11,044 bases of DNA, taken from NCBI GenBank assembly GCA_031268125.1, contig JAIRXT010000090.1, forward strand, positions 1 to 11,044, given 5' to 3'. The notes below the pieces were generated by a model. The model had not been told where the DNA came from, did no database searches, and saw nothing but the letters and a program-made list of their open reading frames with translations. Positions 1 to 6,660 of the stretch are shown piece by piece. The DNA comes from Treponema sp. Lineage in GTDB: Bacteria > Spirochaetota > Spirochaetia > Treponematales > Breznakiellaceae. The translations under genes and the position numbers were made by a program. Positions within the stretch are counted from its first letter, which is position 1; each line of letters opens with the position of its first letter.

Positions 1-7
1 TTTACAC

Positions 8-1063
8 TTGAAAAAAATCAGCTTATTGATTCTGGCGGCAATACTGTTGTCCGCTCAGGTCATTTTTGCGGGGGGACAAAAGTCTTCCGGCAGTAGTCAA
101 GCCCCGGCGATTAAAGTCGGGCTTGTAACCGATGTCGGCGGGGTAAACGACCAGTCCTTCAACCAGAGCGCGTGGGAAGGACTCCAGCGCTTTGGAAAGG
201 ATACGGGCATCAACGTAAGGTATATTGAATCCCGGGACGAAAGCAATTATGCCCCGAATATCAACACCTTTGTGGACGAAAATTACAACCTTATTTGGGG
301 TGTCGGCTTTATGCTTGGGGACGCTATGGCCCAAGCCGGCAAGGATTACCCTAACAACCAATTCGCCATCGTAGACTTCGCCTACAGCCCTGATCAGGTG
401 CCGAATAACAACGTTACCGGTGTGGTATTCGCCGCCGAGGAATGTTCTTTCCTTGTGGGCTTTATCGCCGGTAAAGTTACAAAGACCGGAAAGGTCGGCC
501 ATATTAACGGTATTGCCTCTCCCACTATGGAAAGTTTCGCCGTGGGCTACTACGCCGGCGTGTTGACCGCCAATCCCAATGCCCAGATCATGGGCCAGTA
601 TTCCGGTTCCTTCGGCGATCCCGCCGCGGGTAAGGCCATTGCCAACCAGTACTTTGCTGACGGCGCGGACATTATCTACCACGCCGCGGGAGGTACCGGA
701 GCGGGTATGATTGAGGCGGCCCGGGAGCAGAACAAGTGGGCCATAGGCGTTGACATGGACCAGAACTACATTGCCCCAAACAACGTCCTTACCAGCGCCT
801 TAAAGCGGGTGGATAACGCCCTGTACGATGTTTCCGAAACGGTGCGGCGGGGTACCTTTAAGGGCGGCGACACGCTGCTTTACAACCTGAAAAACGACGG
901 GGTAGGCTATGCCACCACCGGGAATCACATTCCCCCCGAGGTCATCACCGAAGTTGAGGCCATCAAAGCGAAGATTATCTCCGGTGAGCTAAAGGTTCCG
1001 GCCACCGCCGCCGAACTCAATGCCCAGTTCCCCGGCAAATACAACATGCCCGCGACTAACTAA
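8..1063 (+). CDS. BMP/PnrA-like periplasmic nucleoside-binding protein
   Basis: Substrate-binding component of a nucleoside ABC importer, acting outside the inner membrane. The 351-residue protein opens with MKK and a hydrophobic stretch to about residue 21 (ending VIFA, then GG), a type I-like signal peptide. There is no lipobox cysteine, although most BMP/PnrA relatives, including T. pallidum TmpC/PnrA, are lipoproteins. Family marks are the N-terminal DVGGVNDQSFN (residues 42-52) and GVDMDQ (247-252), whose aspartate region contacts the ribose in PnrA-type structures. The start is a TTG at 8; the frame stays open to the window edge, so a start further upstream and the ribosome binding site cannot be judged. 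The length is normal for the family. The ATPase and two permeases follow on the same strand after a 195-base gap. The substrate is inferred: a purine nucleoside by family, possibly pseudouridine by context. Confidence 0.9.
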   Translation: MKKISLLILAAILLSAQVIFAGGQKSSGSSQAPAIKVGLVTDVGGVNDQSFNQSAWEGLQRFGKDTGINVRYIESRDESNYAPNINTFVDENYNLIWGVGFMLGDAMAQAGKDYPNNQFAIVDFAYSPDQVPNNNVTGVVFAAEECSFLVGFIAGKVTKTGKVGHINGIASPTMESFAVGYYAGVLTANPNAQIMGQYSGSFGDPAAGKAIANQYFADGADIIYHAAGGTGAGMIEAAREQNKWAIGVDMDQNYIAPNNVLTSALKRVDNALYDVSETVRRGTFKGGDTLLYNLKNDGVGYATTGNHIPPEVITEVEAIKAKIISGELKVPATAAELNAQFPGKYNMPATN

Positions 1064-1068
1064 ACATA

Positions 1069-1102
1069 GTCCATGTTACACGGTTCCCCGTGTAACATGG
1101 AC
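1069..1102 (+). terminator. Strong hairpin after the binding-protein gene (terminator or mRNA stabiliser)
   Basis: A perfect 15-base-pair stem (1069-1083 with 1088-1102) closes a four-base TTCC loop six bases after the stop codon of the binding-protein gene. A run of seven T lies at 1118-1124, sixteen bases after the stem, so it is not a textbook intrinsic terminator. It may act as partial attenuator or 3' mRNA protector, which would give more binding protein than ATPase and permease, as is common in ABC importer operons. Confidence 0.6.
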
Positions 1103-1138
1103 CGGCCTTACATACCATTTTTTTGTTTCACTTTTATC

Positions 1139-1167
1139 TTTCAAAATAAAAAAGCCCATGCTATGAT
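1139..1167 (+). promoter_or_regulatory. Possible sigma70-type promoter before the ATPase gene
   Basis: TATGAT at 1162-1167 matches the -10 consensus at five of six positions. The only box at 17-base spacing is a weak TTTCAA (1139-1144). Transcription would begin near 1174, just before repeat copy A. It would supply the ATPase and permease genes separately from the binding protein. This is read from sequence alone and is weak because of the -35. Confidence 0.3.
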
Positions 1168-1177
1168 AAAGTTTCCC

Positions 1178-1207
1178 CCCCAAAAGCTAACGATTTGGGG
1201 AAGCCTC
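1178..1207 (-). repeat. Intergenic palindromic repeat, copy A
   Basis: CCCCAAA (1178-1184) pairs with TTTGGGG (1194-1200) around a nine-base loop and is followed by AAGCCTC. Read on the minus strand it begins GAGGCTTCCCCAAA, matching copy B (GAGGCTTTCCCAAAAC). It has the same orientation as copy B and is the most diverged of the three copies; a seven-C run at 1175-1181 extends its left side. Confidence 0.55.
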
Positions 1208-1230
1208 AAAATTAAAACGCAAAGCGGATG

Positions 1231-1247
1231 ACCTCACCGGTGAAGGT
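1231..1247. promoter_or_regulatory. Small palindrome just upstream of the ATPase ribosome binding site
   Basis: The ten bases TCACCGGTGA (1234-1243) are a perfect palindrome. Flanking ACC (1231-1233) and GGT (1245-1247) extend the symmetry with one bulged base. It ends four bases before the AAGGAG ribosome binding site at 1251-1256, so it could be an operator or a small hairpin affecting translation. No regulator gene is in view and chance remains possible. Confidence 0.25.
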
Positions 1248-1261
1248 TTGAAGGAGTCTTG

Positions 1262-2827
1262 ATGAGCGACCTAGGTACTAGATCCGGCGGAGCGGCGGAA
1301 CTGTCTTACGCGGTGGACATGCGGAACATCACCATGATGTTCGGGTCCTTTAAGGCCAATGACAATGTGTGCTTCAAAGTAGCCCAAAAATCGGTTCATG
1401 CCATCCTTGGCGAAAATGGCGCCGGTAAAAGCACCCTGATGAATGTGCTTTACGGGTTGCTCCAGCCGACTTCCGGTGAAATCCACATCAAAGGGCATGG
1501 GGTGACTATTGATTCCCCTTCCCGGGCGATTGAGTACGGTATCGGCATGGTCCACCAGCACTTTATGCTGGTTCCCCCCTTCACCGTAACGGAGAACATC
1601 ATCCTGGGTATGGAGCCGGTGAAGGGCTTCGGACTCATCAATACCGAAAAGGCCCGGGTGGATGTAAAAGCGTTGAGCGACCGTTACGACCTCAAGGTGG
1701 ATCCGGACGCCAAAATCGAGGATATATCCGTGGGGATGCAGCAGCGGGTCGAAATCCTTAAGGTGCTGTACCGGGGGGCGGACATTCTTATCCTGGATGA
1801 GCCAACGGCCTCCCTTACCCCCCAGGAGATAGATGAATTGGGGCTTATCACCCGAAACCTGGTGAACGAGGGAAAGACGGTCATCATCATCACCCACAAG
1901 CTGGCGGAAATAAAATCTATGGCGGACAGTTGCACTATTATCCGGGCGGGCAAAACCATAGACACGGTGAAGGTCTCCACCGTGAGCGAGGAAACCCTGG
2001 CCGCCATGATGGTGGGCAGGGCCGTAGACTTTACGATAGAAAAAAAGCCCACCCAACAGGGAAAAGTGGTCCTTAATGTGGAGAATCTGGTGGTCCGTAA
2101 TTACCAGAATCATCCCGCGGTAAACAACCTTAACCTTGCGGTCCGGGCCGGGGAGATTGTGGGGATCGCCGGGGTTGACGGCAACGGGCAATCGGAGTTT
2201 GTGGCGGCTCTAACGGGGCTGCAAAAGGCTGAATCCGGGGTCATTACCCTGCTGGGGCGGAACATCTTTAACAAAACACCCCGGATGATCTTTGAAACCG
2301 GGCTTTCTTCCATTCCTGAAGACCGGCAGAAACACGGGCTGGTGATGGATTTCACCGTGGCCGAGAATATGGCGCTTCAAAACGTGCAGGAAAAAGAGTT
2401 CTCCAGGAAGGGATTCTTGAAGAAGGGTAATATTATGAATCACGCCCGGGCGCTCATCGAAAAATTCGATGTAAGGCCCACAAACTGCGCGGGGAACAAG
2501 GCGGCCAGCCTGTCCGGGGGTAACCAGCAGAAGGTCATTATTGCCCGGGAAGTAACCAATGACAAGGACCTGCTTATCTGTGTTAATCCCACCCGGGGGC
2601 TTGATGTGGGGGCTATTGAATACGTACACCGGTACATCGTGGGCCAGCGGGACGCGGGTAAGGCGGTACTCCTGGTGTCCTTTGAATTGAGCGAGATCAT
2701 GAAGTTGTCGGATCGTATTGATGTCATGTTCCGGGGCAAAATTGTAGGCAGCGTATCTGGAGGGGATGTGAACCAAGCGGGGTTGGGACTTATGATGGCG
2801 GGAGGTGTTCAAAGTGCGGCATCCTGA
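1262..2827 (+). CDS. Nucleoside-type ABC importer ATPase with two nucleotide-binding domains
   Basis: Cytoplasmic energy-coupling subunit for the adjacent permeases; 521 residues, normal for the sugar/nucleoside double-ATPase family (NupA/YufO, RbsA-like). Domain 1 has Walker A GENGAGKST (50-58), a modified signature SVGMQQ (156-161) and Walker B ILILDEP (175-181). Domain 2 has a degenerate Walker A GVDGNGQSE (304-312, lysine replaced by glutamine), an intact signature LSGGNQQK (417-424) and a Walker B ending VNPTRGLD where DEP would be expected, so its acidic residues are lost. This asymmetry is usual in the family, and only one composite site is probably catalytic. I chose the ATG at 1262 because AAGGAG (1251-1256) is five bases upstream; a TTG at 1259 is too close to it. 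The 3' end overlaps the next gene. Confidence 0.93.
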   Translation: MSDLGTRSGGAAELSYAVDMRNITMMFGSFKANDNVCFKVAQKSVHAILGENGAGKSTLMNVLYGLLQPTSGEIHIKGHGVTIDSPSRAIEYGIGMVHQHFMLVPPFTVTENIILGMEPVKGFGLINTEKARVDVKALSDRYDLKVDPDAKIEDISVGMQQRVEILKVLYRGADILILDEPTASLTPQEIDELGLITRNLVNEGKTVIIITHKLAEIKSMADSCTIIRAGKTIDTVKVSTVSEETLAAMMVGRAVDFTIEKKPTQQGKVVLNVENLVVRNYQNHPAVNNLNLAVRAGEIVGIAGVDGNGQSEFVAALTGLQKAESGVITLLGRNIFNKTPRMIFETGLSSIPEDRQKHGLVMDFTVAENMALQNVQEKEFSRKGFLKKGNIMNHARALIEKFDVRPTNCAGNKAASLSGGNQQKVIIAREVTNDKDLLICVNPTRGLDVGAIEYVHRYIVGQRDAGKAVLLVSFELSEIMKLSDRIDVMFRGKIVGSVSGGDVNQAGLGLMMAGGVQSAAS

Positions 2828-3965
2828 TTCACTGGATCAAAAACCGCCCCGGCAAGGCGCGGGCCTTGTTGTGTGGAAAGATTTGTTTCGTCTACGGCGG
2901 CTGGGCCGTTTTGTCCTGAACGATGTGTTCCTCTATACCCTCCTGGCTATTTTTATCGGCCTCCTGGCGGGCTCTGTAATTCTTCTTATCACGGGATTCA
3001 ACCCCCTGGAAGCTTACAAAACCCTGTTTACCGGGATTTTTGGGTCCTTTAGGAACGTAATGTACATGGTACAGTACGCCACACCCATCATCTTTACGGG
3101 CCTTTCCGTAACATTCGCCTTTAAAACCGGCCTTTTTAACATAGGCGCCGAGGGGCAGTACATCGCCGGGAGCATGGCGGCCCTGGCGGTGAGTGTCCTC
3201 ATCCCCTTGCCGGCGGGGATTCACGGGGTTGTCGCCATCCTTGCGGGGGGGATGGCGGGAACCCTCCTGGGCGGTATAGCCGGGCTGCTTAAAGCCTTAA
3301 AGGGCATACACGAAGTGATCGTTACCATCATGCTGAACTGGATAGCCTTTTATCTGACCAATTTCCTGGTCATGTCCCCGCTCTTCAAGAAGCCCAATTC
3401 CACGGCCTCGGTGGACATAGCCGAAACCGCTCGTATCAACACCGACGTGTTTCGGAGTACCTTGGGGCCGGTTCGGGTTCACTGGGGTATGCTCCTGGCG
3501 CTGGCGGCGGTTATCATCATCTGGATCATCCTGAACAAGACCACGATGGGTTACCGGCTCCGGGCGGTGGGTTTTAACCGCCACGCCGCTGAATACGGCG
3601 GTATTCCGGTGGCCCGGTCCATCGTGGCCAGCATGGGAATATCCGGGCTGCTCGCCGGGCTTGGGGGGGCGGTCCAGGTACTGGGGGTTGTGGGACGCCT
3701 TACCCAGCTTGCGGCCCAGGAGGGCTACGGATTTGACGGGATTTCGGTCTCCATGATAGGGGGTATTAACCCCATAGGGGCGTTGTTCGCGGGCCTTTTC
3801 TACGGGGGCATGAAGTACGGGGGCAGCCGCCTTAATATCATCGGCGCTCCCAGTGAATTGGTGAACGTTGTTATCGGCGTCATCATCTATTCGATAGCTA
3901 TTATGGGCGCCTTCCGGGCCCTGGTGAAGTTCTTCACGGCGAAAAAAGAGGGGAGGCCCCTATGA
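2814..3965 (+). CDS. Nucleoside-type ABC importer permease 1 (BPD_transp_2)
   Basis: Inner-membrane permease of about 383 residues. A charged N-terminal segment of about 35 residues precedes a series of hydrophobic helices (roughly eight to ten). The family signature NIGAEGQ begins near residue 109, and LLAGLGGA precedes a second conserved glycine-rich stretch. It resembles the NupB/YufP and PnrD-type permeases. A GTG at 2814 is preferred because GGAGG (2801-2805) lies eight bases upstream; an in-frame GTG at 2805 lies inside that site. The gene therefore overlaps the ATPase gene by 14 bases, and its stop overlaps the ATG of the next permease by four bases, which implies translational coupling. 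It probably pairs with permease 2 as a heterodimer. Two seven-G runs (3245-3251 and 3663-3669) fall on glycine codons. Confidence 0.92.
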   Translation: MRHPDSLDQKPPRQGAGLVVWKDLFRLRRLGRFVLNDVFLYTLLAIFIGLLAGSVILLITGFNPLEAYKTLFTGIFGSFRNVMYMVQYATPIIFTGLSVTFAFKTGLFNIGAEGQYIAGSMAALAVSVLIPLPAGIHGVVAILAGGMAGTLLGGIAGLLKALKGIHEVIVTIMLNWIAFYLTNFLVMSPLFKKPNSTASVDIAETARINTDVFRSTLGPVRVHWGMLLALAAVIIIWIILNKTTMGYRLRAVGFNRHAAEYGGIPVARSIVASMGISGLLAGLGGAVQVLGVVGRLTQLAAQEGYGFDGISVSMIGGINPIGALFAGLFYGGMKYGGSRLNIIGAPSELVNVVIGVIIYSIAIMGAFRALVKFFTAKKEGRPL

Positions 3966-4906
3966 TATTCAGCGCGTCCGACATTGGTTTGCTTATCAGT
4001 TCTACCCTAACCTACGCCGCCCCGCTTATCATCGCCGGTATGGGCAGCATTATGAGTGAAACTTCCGGGGTGGTGAACATTGGGATTGAGGGGCAGATGA
4101 CCATAGGGGCCTTTACCTGCGCGGCGGTTTCGGTCCTTACGGCTAATCCCTGGATCGGGCTTTTGGCGGGGGCGGCGGCGGGGGCCTTTTTTGGTTTTCT
4201 CCACGCCTTGGCTTCCATCACCTTTAAGGCGGATCAGACGATTTCCGGGATCGCCGTTAATCTTTTGGCGCCGGGGGCGGCCATTTACTTTTGCAAGGCG
4301 ATTTTTGACGGTTCTACCCAGACCCGCCCGGTGGAACTTTCGGGCAAGCTGCCGATAGTGTTGGGAACCCTTTTCCCCGCCAACTCGTTTTTTAACTACA
4401 TGTTCAAGAACTACCTGTCGGTTTACGCCTGCCTGGTCTTGGCGGCGGGGATTTGGTTCCTGCTCTTCAAAACCCGTTACGGTCTGCGTATCCGGTCGGT
4501 GGGGGAACATCCCCGTGCCGCGGCTACCCTGGGGATCGGCGTGTTTAAGATCCGCTACTTCTGCGTTCTCCTTTCCGGCATACTGGCGGCTTTGGGGGGG
4601 GCGATTATCCCCCTGTCCACGGTATCTTACTTTTTCCCGTCGATAATTTCGGGTCAAGGCTTTATTGCCATAGCCGCGGTCATCTTTGGTAAGTTTAAAC
4701 CGAAGAATACCGTCCTGGCCTGTCTTCTTTTTGGGTTCTGCAAGTCCCTGGCTCTTGCTCTGGGGAACCCCAAATTCGGCCTTTCCGTGTCGGTCCACCT
4801 TTTGAGCATGATCCCCTACATCATCACGCTGACGGTGCTTCTTTTCATAGGGCGCAGCCACGCCCCGGCGGCCAGCGGGAAGATCTACGATCCTTCGCTA
4901 GGCTAA
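3962..4906 (+). CDS. Nucleoside-type ABC importer permease 2 (BPD_transp_2)
   Basis: Second inner-membrane permease, 314 residues, shorter than permease 1 because it lacks the long N-terminal extension. The hydrophobic helices start almost at once, and the signature NIGIEGQ lies at residues 39-45. It resembles NupC/YufQ and PnrE-type proteins. The ATG at 3962 sits in an ATGA overlap with the preceding stop, and AGGGGAGG (3949-3956) is a good ribosome binding site. A run of eight G at 4594-4601 encodes part of LGGA. It is the last gene of the transporter block; a 200-base gap with hairpins and a promoter follows. Confidence 0.92.
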   Translation: MIFSASDIGLLISSTLTYAAPLIIAGMGSIMSETSGVVNIGIEGQMTIGAFTCAAVSVLTANPWIGLLAGAAAGAFFGFLHALASITFKADQTISGIAVNLLAPGAAIYFCKAIFDGSTQTRPVELSGKLPIVLGTLFPANSFFNYMFKNYLSVYACLVLAAGIWFLLFKTRYGLRIRSVGEHPRAAATLGIGVFKIRYFCVLLSGILAALGGAIIPLSTVSYFFPSIISGQGFIAIAAVIFGKFKPKNTVLACLLFGFCKSLALALGNPKFGLSVSVHLLSMIPYIITLTVLLFIGRSHAPAASGKIYDPSLG

Positions 4907-4989
4907 AGGGACAACGGGCGGGAACGCCGGTTTCATCGCAGTTTGGGCCTGCCGCGCAAACAACCGGGATGCTGGCTGTAACAAAGCTG

Positions 4990-5006
4990 GACAGGCAAAG
5001 CCTGTC
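4990..5006 (+). repeat. Short perfect hairpin after the permease gene
   Basis: GACAGGC (4990-4996) pairs with GCCTGTC (5000-5006) around an AAA loop. It directly abuts repeat copy B, so the two hairpins stand in tandem about 84 bases after the permease stop. No T run follows at once (the nearest is at 5070-5076), so a role as terminator is possible but not textbook. The rest of the gap, 4907-4989, shows nothing I can name. Confidence 0.5.
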
Positions 5007-5036
5007 TCCCAAAAACTGAAGTTTTGGGAAAGCCTC
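5007..5036 (-). repeat. Intergenic palindromic repeat, copy B
   Basis: TCCC-AAAAC (5007-5016, with one bulged A) pairs with GTTTTGGGA (5021-5029) around a TGAA loop, followed by AAGCCTC to 5036. On the minus strand it reads GAGGCTTTCCCAAAAC and continues through the core AAAACTTCAGTTTT, identical to the core of copy C. The outer left arm has been replaced by the small hairpin at 4990-5006. It ends 24 bases before the candidate promoter of the glycyl radical operon. Confidence 0.65.
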
Positions 5037-5060
5037 TGAGAATTGCTGAGAACACACATA

Positions 5061-5094
5061 TTTACCTTATTTTTTTGGTTAGGTATGGTATAGT
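5061..5094 (+). promoter_or_regulatory. Possible promoter of the yjjI-yjjW-psuK-psuG operon
   Basis: TTTACC (5061-5066) and TATGGT (5084-5089) are 17 bases apart. TATAGT (5089-5094) is a better -10 but lacks a well-spaced -35. Either would give a very short leader of about 10-20 bases before the ribosome binding site AGGGAG (5101-5106). The region is A/T-rich in an otherwise GC-rich window, which supports a promoter here. I see no specific oxygen- or nucleoside-responsive operator. Confidence 0.4.
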
Positions 5095-5114
5095 AACTAG
5101 AGGGAGATGAAGTG

Positions 5115-6644
5115 ATGAGACCAGTTACGATGGATCGGGTTGAGGAAACCCGCAGGGCGATACTGGATACGGTCTGTAACAGGCTGCTTACCCATGAACA
5201 AAAAGTAACCGGTCTTGAACGGCTTTCGGAGTCTCTTGTTGAGATTATTGATGTGCCCCCGGCGTATCTTGAGTTAAAGGCGGCGGGTGTGATATGCGAC
5301 CTTAACGAGTCTAATTGTCCGCCCCGGCCGCGCTATATCGTACCGGACTATCAAAAACTTTTTACGGAAGGCTGCCGGTTTTTGCAGTTGGACCGGCCCC
5401 GTGATTTGGACGAGGCCCTGAATGTGCTGTCTATTTTTATCCGCCATGTGCCGTCGGTAACGAACTTTCCGGTGTTTATTGGTTTCTTGGACCGGCTGCT
5501 GGAACCCTTTGTGATTACGGAAAGCCGGGAGGCGGCGCGTAAAAAAATTGGGCTTTTTTTGCGCTATGTGGACCGCACGATCACCGATTCCTTCTGTCAT
5601 GCCGACATTGGCCCCCAGGAGACTCTGGCGGGGCGGCTTATCCTGGAATGTGAACGGGAGGAGCCCAAGAGCGTCCCCAATGTTTCGTTCCTTTACGATC
5701 CCGAAACAACTCCCGCGGATTTTGCCCTGCTGGCGGCGGAGACGGCGATGGGAAGCGCCAAACCAAGCTTTGCCAACCACCGGATGTTCCTGAAGGACAT
5801 AGGCGAAGGCTACGCGGTGGTAAGCTGTTATAATGGCCTTCTTGTGGGCGGCGGTTCCTATACCCTGTCCCGGCTGCGGCTGGGGCATCTGGCCGCCGCT
5901 GCTTCCGGTCTTGCCGATTTTTGGCCCAGGCTGGAAAGCGCCGCCGAGACGATGATGGCCTACATGGACGCCCGAATCGCCTTTATGGTGGAACGGTCCG
6001 GTTTTTTTGAGTCTAACTTCCTGGTGACGGAAGGATTTATCCACCGGGACCGGTTTACTGGCATGTTCGGCATGGTGGGACTTGCCGAGTGTGTGAATAC
6101 CCTGATGGAACGGGAAGGCAGGAAGGACCGGTTTAGCCGCAGTTCCAAGGCGGATGATCTGGGGGTACGCATTATGGATACCCTGGACAGCCTGGTGAAG
6201 AAACATCACAACCCCTATTGTGTCGCCACCGGGGGGAATTTCCTGCTCCACGGCCAGGTGGGGATTGAAACCGATACTGGAGAAAGTCCGGCAACGCGGA
6301 TTCCTATTGGTGAGGAACCGGAGGAATTGAGCGATCATCTGATCCATTGCGGTCTTTTCCACAAATATTTTCCGGCCGGTACGGGGGATGTCTTTGTGAT
6401 AGAACCCACCGCCCGGCGCAATCCTGATTATCTTTTGGACATGGTGAAGGGGGGCTTTGCCAAAGGCGGCCGGTACTTTTCTATACATTCGGGGGATTCC
6501 GATGTGATCCGGGTTACCGGCTATTTGGTTAAACGATCCGAGATGGACAAGCTCAAGGCGGGGGAGCGCGTACTCCAGAACACCACGGCCCTGGGGCTTG
6601 GCGCGGCGATCAATGCCCATGTGCTGGAAAGGAAGCGGCGGTAA
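5115..6644 (+). CDS. yjjI: YjjI-type glycyl radical enzyme (DUF3029), substrate unknown
   Basis: Cytoplasmic, oxygen-sensitive radical enzyme of 509 residues, close to the roughly 516 residues of E. coli YjjI and much shorter than pyruvate formate-lyase or the diol dehydratases. The catalytic thiyl cysteine is probably C238 in VVSCYNGL. The glycyl radical site is G469 in RVTGYLVK, about 40 residues from the C terminus, as expected for a glycyl radical loop. The reaction of this family is not known to me. There is a single cysteine at the active site rather than the CC pair of formate-lyase, so it is unlikely to be PFL. I prefer the ATG at 5115 (AGGGAG eight bases upstream) over the GTG at 5112. 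The activase gene follows after 16 bases, then psuK and psuG, so a role in nucleoside or pentose-phosphate metabolism is inferred. Confidence 0.88.
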   Translation: MRPVTMDRVEETRRAILDTVCNRLLTHEQKVTGLERLSESLVEIIDVPPAYLELKAAGVICDLNESNCPPRPRYIVPDYQKLFTEGCRFLQLDRPRDLDEALNVLSIFIRHVPSVTNFPVFIGFLDRLLEPFVITESREAARKKIGLFLRYVDRTITDSFCHADIGPQETLAGRLILECEREEPKSVPNVSFLYDPETTPADFALLAAETAMGSAKPSFANHRMFLKDIGEGYAVVSCYNGLLVGGGSYTLSRLRLGHLAAAASGLADFWPRLESAAETMMAYMDARIAFMVERSGFFESNFLVTEGFIHRDRFTGMFGMVGLAECVNTLMEREGRKDRFSRSSKADDLGVRIMDTLDSLVKKHHNPYCVATGGNFLLHGQVGIETDTGESPATRIPIGEEPEELSDHLIHCGLFHKYFPAGTGDVFVIEPTARRNPDYLLDMVKGGFAKGGRYFSIHSGDSDVIRVTGYLVKRSEMDKLKAGERVLQNTTALGLGAAINAHVLERKRR

Positions 6645-6660
6645 GTCCCGGTGTTGATGG

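Noticed and set aside
4007..4861. 284-codon minus-strand frame opposite permease 2
   Set aside because: The translation is rich in Arg, Gly, Lys and Asp, as expected for the antisense of a membrane protein, and has no family motif or plausible ribosome binding site.
5115..6644. Pyruvate formate-lyase or diol dehydratase identity for the glycyl radical enzyme
   Set aside because: The protein is far too short at 509 residues, has one active-site cysteine in SCYNGL rather than the formate-lyase CC pair, and matches the YjjI C-terminal pattern. No downstream dehydrogenase or microcompartment shell gene is present.
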